Origin: Zygnema cylindricum
Lineage: Eukaryota; Streptophyta; Zygnematophyceae; Zygnematales; Zygnemataceae
Assembly: GCA_037447655.1 (NCBI GenBank)
Contig: JBBHKE010003464.1
Location: forward strand, 124,001 to 188,000
Length of the DNA stretch: 64,000 nucleotides
Reading direction: 5' to 3'
In this document: positions 33,633 through 44,521 of the stretch, piece after piece
Position numbering within the stretch: position 1 is the stretch's first letter
Layout of the letters: the number at the start of each line of letters is the position of its first letter
Translations under genes and position numbers: made by a program
Notes under the pieces: generated by a model
What the model saw: the letters and a program-made list of their open reading frames with translations, nothing else
Told to the model about the DNA's origin: nothing
Database searches by the model: none

Positions 33633-34647
33633 GTCTGAGAAGAAATATAGAAGTCGAGGCAGTCTATCTCTAACTTCTCTCTCCAACTCTCAAACTTGTC
33701 GCAGTCACTGAGAAATAGGAGAGGAAGCTAGAGCCATGGCTACCTTGGCTATCCTGAGGTTTACGGGAATTTTATATTAGGGTTTATTTATTTATTTAAA
33801 AGGTATGTGCCGGCGGCAGGATTTGATCCATGTACCTACCGGCCGGCACATAGGAAATAGCCGGTAGCCTTAGCCGTTAAGTCTAGCGGTAGTGTTACGT
33901 ACTATATAGTTTGATATTTATTTAAAAATGTATACGTGCGATAAACCATTTAACTGAAATGAATTACGGGATACATAGATCCAGTAATATATAATGTACG
34001 ACTTACGGTACGGACATAAATCAGTACCGCGCATTTGTTTCGTAAATGAAACAAATACCGCGCATGTATTTATTACGGCTACGATTAAATCCGAATTTGA
34101 TCAGACGGCCGGGATTAGCGCCGAGATCGCGGAGGAAGATTTCGGCGGTTTGTGGCCATCGCCACATCGGATGACGCGTGGCGAAATTCCGTTGGATTGT
34201 GGAATCTCCGGAGATTATGGCACCGAATCCGGATTTGACATGTGTCGACATTTTGGCCATGTCGTACAATGTCCGTACATAAAGTACACCGGCAGCTGTA
34301 CTTTTGCGTACGGAACTCAATTCTGATTGGTTCCGTACATCAGTAGATAGAGTCTGTGAGAGAGATAGGACTTAGAAAAATTAGGAGATAGGACCCTCTC
34401 TCCCAGAGAGCCTCTGTACAAAAGGTCAACTTTGACCCTCCATAACTTACTACTCAGGGGAGCAAATTCAGAGATTCTTTTTGCTACCGACTCAGGGGAG
34501 TCTTGCCTTCACAGGGGTGCAGGTGGTCAGGGTTTTTGTTTGCCAGGGTGGCAGTTACTTTTTCTGGAACACAAAGGCGTCAGGATTATCCTAGAGGCTT
34601 CTTGGAAGCTGTCTACTCTGAGGACTTATGGAGGTCTCAGAGTTTCA
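33599..34647 (+). repeat. E11 3' LTR (1049 bp)
   Basis: This is the partner of the 5' LTR, with the same termini and tens of substitutions. It retains GACTCAGGGGAGTC and TGCCAGGGTGGCA in the leader part. Confidence 0.95.
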
Positions 34648-34652
34648 TCCGG

Positions 34653-35340
34653 CACTTCATGCCATATGCCCTCACACACGTGAAGACTCTAGCACCCTCC
34701 CACAACCTACCCGAAAAAATCCTCATCTAGGCATTGGGAGAAGAAATCCACTTAGGAATGAAAGGGTCGATAGGGCCACCTCTCGAACCGCAGTCTTTTT
34801 GTCCACAGATCCAAAAACACCTATAGTGGATAGGGACTACAAAGCCTTATCAGTGGCTCTTATATTGAACCAAACGAGAAACTTCAAGCTCAACGGGTAT
34901 GGGGGATACCAGGACGTTGTGGTCGACACTAAAGCTCTCCCCAACCTCATTACCACCTCCGCTTTGCAGAAAATGCCGTAAGAACTCCAGCTCGAAATAT
35001 GCTCAAGCAATATCCGCTTAAGAACAGTAATTAGCGGTAGTCAACGAGTCCTTGGAACAATCAAGGCCATGGAAATCGAGTTTGTTGATGACGGAGGCTA
35101 ACGGGTGAAAAATGAGCTTCCCTTCTTGGTGATGGAAGGGACTCAATTCGAAATTTTGTTGGGAATGGCCACTTCGACCCGACTCAATATGAGTTTGAGA
35201 TTGTGGAAAGAACAATGTACCGTCCAAGACCCCAAAAATCCGGAAGGAACCAAAGTGGTGGTTCCTTTGGATTTATGGAATCGAGGGAAGACAAATGTCC
35301 CAGTGTCGGGTTGCTACCCGGTGTACACTACCTGATCTCC
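34653..35340 (+). pseudogene. E10 protease-like region
   Basis: This follows the E11 target duplication and continues the gypsy reading: DYKALSVALILNQTRNF, then VVVDTKALPNLITTSAL (a decayed DTG/DTS-type active site) and FLVMEGTQFEILLGMATSTRLN (flap/ILG-type block). Stops occur near 34980 and 35099. The resemblance to gypsy retropepsin is by motif order only. Confidence 0.6.
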
Positions 35341-36840
35341 GATGGAACTGTTTGGCAGTTCTACCGATATCGCCAGAGAAATTTAGTAATTCCCAATTTC
35401 CAAGAGGTGGGAAAAAGAATATAAAAATAGAGTATTGCAGGTTGCCAAACTCTAGCGGGGAGTGGATAAGGCATTTTCAGCCTTATCATTAAAGGAAGGT
35501 GTTTATGCGCGAATGTCTAATGCTTCCAAACCTAAGTCTGGGAACGAGGAGTTCAATCGACAAGTAGTGCAATTGGCAGTCCTCGATTCCAAACTGCGCA
35601 TTTTATCACTATTTTTAGGAATTAGTTCCTATTTGGAAGCGGTTTTGAAAACAAGATACTTGGTGGAGTCATACGCAGCCGTGGAAATATCACCCGAGGC
35701 GTGAGCTGTCAGTAAACACCTCCTCCATCAACTTCATCACCAATATCTTCAACAGCTTCCGGTGACCGCCTTTTCCAAAGCTCACCTGAGCTTTCCCCAA
35801 AATGTAGAAAACAACATGGTGACCCATCTATCCAGTTTGAGAAGAGTGGTTTTGGTGTTGGCACGCTTGCCTTGTCAAGGATACTCCTTAGCAAGACAAG
35901 GAAAAGGGCATCAAGACTGCAGAAGTGGAACATTATACTGGATGATCGAATTACTCACGTGGCTTCAACAGCTCCATGACACACCGGTGGTACGTTATGG
36001 GAAATGTCCACCCACGAGATGATAAAAGGAAACACGTTGCAGATAGCTGGAATCACATAACCCGGATTTTAGGAGCTCCCTTGGTTTTCGACGCCGCACA
36101 GATGAAATCCCGTGCACACATAATAAGGGCATATTTCACCAATATGATCGCGCTACTAGTACTCCGACGATTATTAGACACACAAATTCCCGACTCGCAG
36201 AATTTGGTGCAGAACATACTTAGGGAAGGCATAATAGCCACCCCTATGACGCGACAAGAACGCTCACCTTTCTTTCGGTGCAACAAACCGGGATTACCAC
36301 GACGAGCACTCCCGACTTTGTTTTCTTTCCCTAACAGTCACGCTTATCAAAAAAGTGCAGCGGGAATGATTTTTGACATTATGGCGGGGATCTAAACAGC
36401 ATAAACGATTGCTGAAGAAGAAGCAATGGGATTTTATAAAGGCACCATGTCAGCACCAAATATTTCAGACCTTCAAGGGTGCAGCCTATTTGGGCAGAGT
36501 ATAGATCTGAATTCGATAACATGGGTGCTCAAGCATGCACTCCCCTTTTTTTGTCTCAAATCCTTGGAATCGAGGGTTTTTTACCTTCAAGCGCCTTAGT
36601 TGTTAGCAAAGCAGGCAACTTTGCAGCTTGATGGGGGGAGAGAAAGGAGAAGAAAATTTCACATTTCACCACTGCAAGTTTTCCCACTGGGTGGGGGGCG
36701 GCGGCTCAGATGGAGATAGCTTAGAGGAAGTTGTCAGCAATTGAGTCCTAGCCAAAGGAGTAGAGGCAGATCCATAGGTAGGATTGGAATTTGACATTAA
36801 CCTCTAGTGTAGATCGCCGGAGGCTTGGGTTGTTGTAGAG
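35341..36840 (+). pseudogene. E10 region between protease and RT, unrecognised
   Basis: This stretch of about 1.5 kb has short open pieces on the plus strand (35462-35704, 35762-36022, 35976-36395) with no motif I recognise. Its position between protease-like and RT sequence makes it part of E10. It is longer than the usual PR-RT linker, so it may contain further inserted or lineage-specific sequence. Confidence 0.4.
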
Positions 36841-37119
36841 CCTGGGAAAATGGATTGGACACTAGGAGAGCAGTTGGATCCTCAGCAGAAGAAGCAGTTC
36901 TCCGAGCTATTAGCCGAAAACAAACAGGTGTTCTCATGGTCAGAAAAAAATGTCGGTATTTACCAACGAACACCTTTCCGAATCGATTTGATCGACGAGA
37001 TGGCTACTCTTTGGCAGAAGGAGTATCCTCTCAGTTTCAACGAAAAGAAATTCATCACGGCTAAAGTCTAATCTTTTTTGGAAGCCTGATTGGTTCAGGA
37101 AAGTACAAGACTTCATGGG
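36841..37119 (+). pseudogene. E10 reverse transcriptase N-terminus
   Basis: The reading from 36850 gives ENKQVFSWSEKNVGIYQRTP, then RIDLIDEMATLWQKEYPLS and, past stops, FLEA.LVQES. This is the typical start of plant gypsy RT. It is cut at 37119 by E12, and the frame resumes after the duplicated ATGGG at 39659. Confidence 0.8.
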
Positions 37120-37348
37120 TGCAATTCTGTGACCTCCATTGGATCACAAAATTTAAGAAGCCTCTAGATAGTTGTTAACTAACCCACTTTCAATAACAAC
37201 CAATGTTGCCCAAGCAAACAAGTTGACAATCTAAATGCATCCTTTTGAAGCCTAGACTCTTTTGAGTCTATAGGAAAAAGAATCTCTGAAAACGCCCAAC
37301 TAGACGATAAGATATGAGGCAATAAAAATAAAAATTTGTACAAAACTT
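37120..37348 (-). repeat. E12 3' LTR, truncated
   Basis: This is about 228 bp matching the terminal part of the 5' LTR (38667-38895), ending in ...AATTGCA on the minus strand. It includes GACTCTTTTGAGTC at 37256-37269. Confidence 0.85.
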
Positions 37349-37735
37349 ACAAAGCACATCTAAGAAAGTGAGAATAGACGTCTTACCCTCCACTAAAACT
37401 ATCACGTCTACTGATCCCACTTGATCTGTAGTAACAACTCTCCCATCCCCATACTTTATTTCTACAGTAGGGATTTTCCTTAGCTTAGTGAAGAGGTCCT
37501 TGTCACGACACATATGCATGGATGCACCTGAGTCGATGATCCATCCTTCCTGTGGAGCTTCCCGAATTGCTCCAAGGGCACACTTTTGTCTCCGAGGGAT
37601 CTCCTTCTCCTCTAGACTCTTGTCTAGAACAAGCTCCCCATCCTCCTCAGAGGACTCGTCCTCGATGTCTCATGTCACTTTTGTGACCAAAAGTGCCTTT
37701 TTCTTCCCTCCGGAAGAACCCCCTCCCTGGTTCTC
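37349..37735 (-). pseudogene. E12 protease fragment
   Basis: After the gag stop, with a frame change, the minus strand encodes WIIDSGASMHMCRDKDLFTK and then IKYGDGRVVTT. This is the retropepsin active site and following strand. It ends at the deletion junction near 37348. Confidence 0.8.
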
Positions 37736-38686
37736 TTAGAGCCTCAGCTTCGACAGCTTGACACAGTCTGTAATGAAGTGCCCCGGCTTTTTGCAAAAAT
37801 GACATAGGCCGTTTGGGGGCCTCGGTCTTCCACGTTGAACTCTTTCTCCTTTGTTTGGCTTTTTCGGGTCTAGTCTCCACTTGTCTCCTCCGGCGGCTAG
37901 AGCTTGAACTCTCTTTCCGCCTCTCCTGATCTCAATCGTGTTATCTTGTACAAGAATCATGCGTACCAGTGTATTCCACTTCCATGAACTATAAGTCATT
38001 TCTTGTACACGGTACACTATATTCTCATATTCGTCGGGTAACTTCATGATTAGAGTGTTAACTTTCATCTTCATTGTACCTGTCCATCCGATACTTTCCA
38101 TCTTTATATACAAACAAGAAAGATCATTACAATAGTCTAACATCTTTCCCCTTTTGTAAGTATAATTTCCCAACTTTTGCTCTGCCAACTGGAACTCCTG
38201 AATTGTAGCAGCTCTATAGATCTTTATCAAACTCACCCACAACTCCTCGGCCTTGTAAACGTGAAAATGAGGATTTGCCAAAGCTTGTGTGAGGTGTCTC
38301 AGAATGAAGTTCTTCGCAGCCATGTTGACGTCTTCCCACATATGAGTGTCGGTTTCCACGGTCTTCACGATCGCCGCTCTTGGTGTGGTGGGAATAGGAG
38401 CAATAGGAGTACGAGGTATCTCCTTTTCTTTCCCCTTTTTGGACACACTACTGTCCCTATCATTTGCCTCCTCTGCTACAGCAGATGTTGCTCCAAAAAA
38501 CCTTATTCCACCAAATCCAGGTGGTGTTCCCTGAGGTGGACGTTTCACCTGTCCACTAACAATACCCGAGTATCGTTTTTCACACAAAGCTCCTGTCATC
38601 TTGACTTCCCAATAGATAAACCCTGATCCATTGAAGATGGGCACCCTAGAGGGTGGGCCCATAACTTGCAATTTTGTGTCCTCCAT
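37736..38686 (-). CDS. E12 Gag, intact (316 aa)
   Basis: This is an uninterrupted copia Gag. The ATG at 38686 lies 20 bp inside the 5' LTR, and the frame crosses the primer site (MEDTKLQVMGPPSRVPIF). The core shows FILRHLTQALANPHF and VNTLIMKLPDEYENIVYRVQ, typical of UBN2-type Gag. The CCHC knuckle CHFCKKPGHFITDC is at residues about 295-308, followed by eight residues to the stop. It would form particles and bind RNA. This copy lacks enzymes, so any role would be in trans. Confidence 0.88.
   Translation of the reverse strand: MEDTKLQVMGPPSRVPIFNGSGFIYWEVKMTGALCEKRYSGIVSGQVKRPPQGTPPGFGGIRFFGATSAVAEEANDRDSSVSKKGKEKEIPRTPIAPIPTTPRAAIVKTVETDTHMWEDVNMAAKNFILRHLTQALANPHFHVYKAEELWVSLIKIYRAATIQEFQLAEQKLGNYTYKRGKMLDYCNDLSCLYIKMESIGWTGTMKMKVNTLIMKLPDEYENIVYRVQEMTYSSWKWNTLVRMILVQDNTIEIRRGGKRVQALAAGGDKWRLDPKKPNKGERVQRGRPRPPNGLCHFCKKPGHFITDCVKLSKLRL
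38652..38666 (-). promoter_or_regulatory. E12 primer-binding site
   Basis: The minus strand reads AGTTATGGGCCCACC, 14 of 15 matching the half-tRNA-iMet site, directly after LTR end ...TTGCA. Confidence 0.82.
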
Positions 38687-39658
38687 TGGATCACAGAATT
38701 CAGGAAGCCTCTAGATAGTTGTTAACTAACCCACTTTCAATGACAACCAATGATGCCTAAGCAAACAAGCTGACAATGTGAGTTCACTCTTGTGCAGCCT
38801 AGACTCCCTTGAGTCCGTATGAAAAAGAATCGCTGAAAACGCCCAACCAGGAGATAAGTTATGAGGCAATAAAAATGCCAATTTGTACAAAACTCTCAAA
38901 GAGAGAGGTGACTGCCTACCAAAATATTCTAAGTCCTGATTCCCTCTAATAACTTCTATCTACTGAAGTACGAACCAATCAGATTACTGTACCGTACCCA
39001 AAAGTACTACTGCCGGTGTACCTTTTGTACGGCCTATGTACGACAAGGCTTTTAAACGGACGCGTGTCCACTTCTTACACGTCCGTACGTTCCGCGAAAT
39101 TCCCGCGACCGATTGTCATCTTTCCACATGGCTCCAGGTCATGCCACGTCACAAAACGCCAAAGTGACCTTTTCGGAATCTCGGCAAAGACGTATGCCGT
39201 TGGATACAAACCGACATTAAATATCATCCGTCGAAACAAATGTCATATATTTTTGTTTCGTGCGGGATCCAGTCCGCACTAAATTTAACATGTTCTATGA
39301 TGTAACATTTTACATTTTCGTTAATCGAATTATAGGACTTAACTTTATTTAAATATGAATCATACCCTATATACTTTAACGAACTTCTACGACAGACTGG
39401 AAAGAGCGAACGGCTACGCCACGCTCTACCTGTCGGGGGTTCGAGTCTTACTAGACTCAACCTTTTGGTAGAGAGTGACTTAAGGTCACTCTCTAACCCC
39501 GTATATAGAGTTGTGGCAACCATGGCTCCATAACTCTCTCTCTCCTTCAGTGACTACAACAAGTATCGGGGTGAGAGAGAAGAGATGAAGGCAAGTTGCT
39601 TGCTGTTTCCGCTAATTTATTAAGACCAAGAAAATACCCAAAACTATTTATTTCAACA
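38667..39658 (-). repeat. E12 5' LTR (992 bp)
   Basis: It starts TGTTGAAATAAATAG on the minus strand. It carries the U3 hairpin (about 39520-39595), the tRNA-like domain (39395-39447), the GTAC cluster (about 38970-39045) and GACTCCCTTGAGTC (38801-38814). Confidence 0.9.
39395..39460 (+). other. tRNA-Arg-like domain in E12 LTR with canonical B box
   Basis: GACTGGAAAGAGCG (D-arm-like) is followed by GGCTACG (39412-39418, anticodon-like) and GGTTCGAGTC (39438-39447). The last is a textbook RNA polymerase III B-box core. It is antisense to E12. Confidence 0.65.
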
Positions 39659-39663
39659 ATGGG

Positions 39664-41000
39664 TTCGATTCCCCAACAGTTCTCCCCCCCAAGAATGATT
39701 CTTCTAGGAAGACTCTAGATTTTGGGATGTGTGGAGATTATCGCATGCTAAACACAGCCACCATCTATAATCGATATCTGATGCCGAACCCGGAAGAGAT
39801 ATTTGACTCCCTTGTTGGCGCCACTAACTATTCCACCCTAGACATGAAGAATGGTTTTCACCAGATTGCCATGGAACCGAAACACAAGGAGAGAACTGCA
39901 TTTTGGGCTGGTTCCATACTTTATGAATGGATTTACATGCCCTTCAGGCTTAAAATGCACCGGCCAAATTCCAACGGGCATTAGACGAAGCGCTACGAGG
40001 AATCGATTGTGCCAGATGTTATATTGATGATGTTATCATCTTCTCAAAGACTTTTGAGGAACACCTGGAGCATGTCCAGATCGTTCTCCGGGCACTCCAA
40101 GCAGCGGGCTTGAAATGTCACCCGGGCAAAGGTATTTTTTGGGTATAGAAAATCATTTACCTCCGACATGAGGTGACCTCCGGGATTTTGGGTCCCCACA
40201 TGGTTAAGGTGGCAGCCCTCGACGCTCTTCCCCCACCATAGGACAACTCGACCCTTTGCATTTTTTTGTGCCTAGCCAATTACTATCGACAGTTTATCCC
40301 CGAGTTCACTAGTCACGCCCAACCCCTTAACCACCTATAGCAAAAGGACCAACAGTGGCAGTGGGCCGAAAAAAAACAGATCTCTTTCCAGTTCTTGAAG
40401 GTTGCTCTGAAGCAGCACCCCTTGCTGCGGATGCCTGATCACCAAAGACTTTTCCTCCTTTATACTGATTAGAGCAAGTTTGGATTGGGAGCTGTTTTGG
40501 CTCAAGTCGATGATGCCAGAGCTGAATATGTGGTGGCCTACGCTAACCAGAGCAACAACAGAGCAGAGGGGAATTATAGCAATTACCACGGAGAGTTACT
40601 CGCTGCATTTTGGGCCATCCAGCATTTCCGGCCTTATTTGTACAAAGTCCATTTCACCTTGATTACGGATCACCAACCCTTGAAATGGATCATGGAAAAT
40701 AGTAATTAAACCGGCAAACTCTCCAGATGGGTTCTTCTCCAGCATGAATATGATTTCGACATTGTTCATATGGCAGGGGAAATCCATGGGAATGCTGACA
40801 AACTTAGCGGTAATCCTAATCCCTCCACCACGAATTCTACCGAGGCTCGGCATGATGAGGACCCTGCAATCAGTCTGGGAATCATTCGAGCATCCTCCGC
40901 TTTCATCTGGCTTCCCCAATCTGGGAGGAAACTATCAACCTTCTCGGCCGACGTGGAGGGGCAAGCGCCCATAGAGGCCGGATCGAAGGACATCTAGAAC
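39664..41000 (+). pseudogene. E10 reverse transcriptase and RNase H
   Basis: CGDYRMLN and YSTLDMKNGFHQI are followed by the gypsy catalytic box YIDDVIIFS (near 40018-40046), YRQFIPEFTSHAQPL, then RNase H (FGLGAVLAQ, HGELLAAFWAIQHF, ITDHQPLKW). Several stops (for example near 40147, 40240 and 40468) and frame changes break it. YIDD and LDMKNGFHQI set this clearly apart from the copia elements. Confidence 0.9.
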
Positions 41001-42275
41001 GACCCCGATGCTCTCCAATCTATCCAGAAGGGGTCACCCTTTCCTCACTTGACTGAAATTCAGTTATCCTAAGTACAGACCCGGATGGCTGCGTATGATT
41101 GGGACCGAGGCGTTCTCCTCCGGAAATAGTCAGACGGTACTGGGAAAGTAGTTCCTCCCCCCTCTAACCGATAAACTCTAATTTACAATCTCTATCAGCA
41201 ATACGGACACTTCGGGCAAAAGCGGACTACTTCCCTTTCTTATAGGTGGCATGGGTTGCGGACCCAAGTCAACCGAATTGTGCAGACTTGTCAAGTTTAG
41301 GCAGCTTTTGACAAAAAGGGTGGGACTGAACTTCATTCACTTCCTATCCGGAGGATGTTTTATCGGTGGTCGTTGGATCTTTTGGGACCTCTTCCGACCA
41401 GCAAGCGTGGGAACGGCTTTGTACTGGTCATGATAAAACATTTTTCCAAGTGGATCGAGTTGGTGGTTCTGCCTCGAAAGGAGTCCAAGGCAATTGCAAA
41501 TGCCTTTTTGTAGAGGGTTTTAGCCCATTTCGAGCGCCTGCCGAAGTTCTAACCAACCAAGGCTCCGAATTCACCGGAGAATTTTCCAACCTCTTCGAAA
41601 AATGCTTGGTTGACCATCGGTTCACCAACCGTGACCACTGTCAAGCCGATGGTTTGGCCGAAAGGTGCGTATAGACAATGAAGCGGTCACTACGAAAATA
41701 TGCAGTTGAAAAAGATTTAGGGAGTGGGACAGAAAAGTGCCTTGGATTGCTATGGGTTATAGGTTTAACATGTAGGCTTCTCTCCATTCCTATAGCCCTT
41801 ATTTCATTCTATTTGGATGGCATCCCATCTTTCTCGGGGCTGCATCGGCCCAAGCGGTGGTCCTCGCGGAGATGGATGACAAGGGGACAATCGAAAAACT
41901 AATCGCCAACAGCGCCAAGATATTTCACCGAGAGATGCCTCTCGCCATGGGTAATTTACAGGCGGCTCAACACCGAGATCAGTTTTTGTATTCTCAACGT
42001 TGGAGAATGAATTATGTGCCCGGCAGTGACGATTTATGTCGGGGGACTTTGTATATCGCATGCAATAGAAGAAGGACATGCTAGATATTTCTGCTGGGAG
42101 AGTAATTTTGAAATTGGTTGAAGTTTCCAACAAAGGGGTTTTTAAATTGGAGGGAAAGTACGGTCGACCAATTAAAGAAAATCATATCAATGTGCCCCCC
42201 TGCCATCTTAGGGGATTGGAAGACGAACCCACTTTCCACTTAACTTACTTTGCCGATCCTCCTTTCGTTCATTAG
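41001..42275 (+). pseudogene. E10 integrase
   Basis: A zinc-domain remnant (YGHFGQKRT, then TCQV) near 41200-41300 is followed by the core LDLLGPLPTSKRGNGFVLV with KHFSKWIELV (near 41370-41465), a decayed second D region and, after frame changes, the C-terminal KLEGKYGRPIKENHINVPP block near 42145-42200. The tail ends at 42275. Order RT-RH-IN confirms Ty3/gypsy. Confidence 0.85.
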
Positions 42276-43900
42276 CTTGCAATCAGTCCTCCTAGCTGCA
42301 CGACATATTAGTTTGCAATCACTGAGAACAGTTTTGGCATTTAGCCTGTCTCCCCTCCTGTTGAGAGCCACACCCTTTACCCTCCAACACCTGGTTCTGT
42401 GAGAACTGCGAATGGAGAGGGTAATAGTTTTTATATCTTGGTCACGGTGACTAGGAGGGGGGGAAATTGGGATATCAGCCCGATTACCGCGACCCAAATC
42501 CTTTTCCCCGGCCAAGGGAAGGAAAAGAAGGGGGAGGGGATAACTTTCGCCTTCCCCCTTTCGCTCATCCCTATTCCTTGTCCCATCATCTCTCCTATTT
42601 GACAGGCATATCTATGGGAGTGATGTGGGCAGCGGTGGGCATGATCCTCCTTTTGGGAAGCATTTGCATTCGTGGTTTATTTGTAGGACTCCAATGCCGA
42701 CGACTCTGGGCTGTGGGCCCTTCCCTCACGTTAATCAGGCACGCTCGACAACTGTCAAGCTCATGTGCTCTAAAGGCACACCTTTAAATCACCAAGGATT
42801 TCCGAGACCTTTTCCACCTATACGGTCATCACTATGCGGAGGAAGGAGTGCACCCAACTAGACCAAATTATTGGATTTTCCCAACTCAGCGGAACGCATT
42901 TTGTTTCGCGCCTAACGGAGGCCGAACGACCAAGTTATACCGTCTCAAAGATTACCATCCAGTTACATGGAACCATTTGCCACCAGGCCCCGTGGGGGGT
43001 ACATTGTGGATTGCCACGTAACTTTCTGGATTTTTATATAAATTAGGCTGGTAGCCATCAATATGAATTTAGTTCAGCCTCAGCTGACTTTTTGTCCATT
43101 AATTACGTTAGGTCAAAGTCTGGCAAGTTAGTGTCCCTTTCAAGACTTTGTCTTGTAATAATGGACCAAATAATTACTTCCAACCGCGGATCTAGCCGCA
43201 GTCCGGAGCAGAACTTTTTGACCTGAGTGTAGTACGGATTATTTTGTCTTGTGTCAGTTCAATTACACTTTTTTGCTACTCATTGGTTAATAGCGTAGCT
43301 TTGACTTTTGGACTTGCAATTTGACAAACTTTGATGTATAAGGCGTTTGGGGTCGAAGGAAACAGGTTGCTTTCTCTCCTGTGAAAACTCTCAAAAATTC
43401 CCACAAACCTTCTTTTAGAGAATCTTTGTTTTGTTTAACTCGATTGCCATCTTGGTTTTGGATCTGCCTTTTTTAGGAATCACAGTCCGGGTGGGTTGTT
43501 GGCATTATCTGTTTTTTTGGTGATTTTTGGACTTTTTGCTGTTTGAAACCGAGAAGAGTTAGCCGGTTCCGAGGTGCAGACACTGGAGGTTGAAGGAGCA
43601 CCGTACCTATTTACGATACTATCGGGAGAAGGATCCCCTTTCTCTCGTTGTCATTGTTTAATGATGGGGTAGGTTAAGCTTGCTTTGCTATATTTCACAT
43701 TCTCTTTCTTTTATTCTCTCTTCTGGTACAAGGTGATACTGTTAAATCTGGAAAGCCAATCCTATTTCCTATGTATTTTTACGTGGTAGTGCATTTATGT
43801 CTTCATCTGGAGTTCTCTTTGCTTTGGAGTGATCCTCCCTAAGTAAACTGAAACCCTTTTGATCAAGACAGTGGGTTTTGAGGGAACAAGTACGATCGAC
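42276..43900 (+). repeat. E10 3' region / probable gypsy LTR
   Basis: Non-coding sequence follows the integrase end. A purine run AGGAGGGGGGGAAA at 42451-42464 is a candidate polypurine tract. 43000-43765 matches the inverted E9 region. Exact LTR ends are not certain. ORFs here show no domain. Confidence 0.5.
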
Positions 43901-44417
43901 ATCTCTAGAGGAAGAACAGAAATTGGGATATCAGCCCGTCTACTGAGACCCAAACCCCTTTCCCTGGCGAGGCGAGTGAAAGGAAGGGGGAGGGGATAAC
44001 TTTCACCTTCCCCCTTTTGCTCATCCCTCTTCCCTGTCCCAGCATCTCTCCTATTTGACATGCATATCTATGGGAGGGATGTGGGCAGCGGTGGGCTTGT
44101 GCTTTTTATTACTTTTCAATAGAACCATTAGCAAAAATATTTTGTATGGAAATCGAGGGAGCATCCAGAAGTGAAATTGCGACACCGATGCACATACATT
44201 CATTTCCTCTCTCCCAGAGGGATACAATACTATTGTGGGAGAGAGAGGAATACAATTAGCTGGAGCTCAAAACTAATGCGCCCCAATGGCTTGAGCGATC
44301 GCCAAAAATCCTCAAAGCATCCGCATTCGAGGTTTATTTGCAGAACTCCAATGCCGACGACTCCGGGCTCTGGGCCCTTCCCTCGCGTTAATCAGGCACG
44401 CTGGACATCCTGTTTGA
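43901..44417 (+). repeat. Partial second copy of 42461-42780
   Basis: Direct repeat: 'gaaattgggatatcagcccg' at 42461 and 43918, and the following 180 bp and the 'ccaatgccgacgactc' block (42690, 44349) recur in the same order. About 200 bp of extra sequence (44100-44310), with its own inverted repeat CCTCTCTCCCA/TGGGAGAGAGAGG, is present only in the second copy. Confidence 0.65.
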
Positions 44418-44521
44418 CCGGGTGGCTTTTATTTGGTCTAAAAGTCAAATGGGCAAATATTATCCTAGAGGCTTCATATAAGTTGGACATTCTGTGGGCC
44501 AATAGAGGTCACAGAATTACA

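Larger units (their letters stand above)
28198..34647 (+). mobile_element. E11, complete copia element, target duplication TCCGG
   Basis: It is 6450 bp, with LTRs 28198-29247 and 33599-34647, primer site 29248-29262, polypurine tract AAGGGGAG at 33591-33598 and TCCGG at 28193-28197 and 34648-34652. All copia domains are present in order. Coding is interrupted by about six lesions, and the LTRs differ at tens of positions, so it is fairly young but not intact. It splits gypsy E10. E21 at the window end is a very close relative in opposite orientation. Confidence 0.96.
37120..39658 (-). mobile_element. E12, internally deleted minus copia element, target duplication ATGGG
   Basis: ATGGG is at 37115-37119 and 39659-39663. 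In element order there is a 5' LTR 38667-39658, primer site, intact gag and the protease start, then an abrupt jump near 37348 into the last 228 bp of the 3' LTR. The rest of pol and most of the 3' LTR are deleted. The intact gag in a pol-less copy is notable. Confidence 0.93.

Noticed and set aside
35462-36395. Independent cellular gene within E10
   Set aside because: The pieces are short, in changing frames, and bracketed by gypsy protease and RT sequence; nothing supports a separate gene.
44207-44250. Rho-independent-type terminator or small RNA hairpin
   Set aside because: An inverted repeat CCTCTCTCCCA/TGGGAGAGAGAGG exists, but there is no bacterial context and it is a purine/pyrimidine-rich simple pattern.
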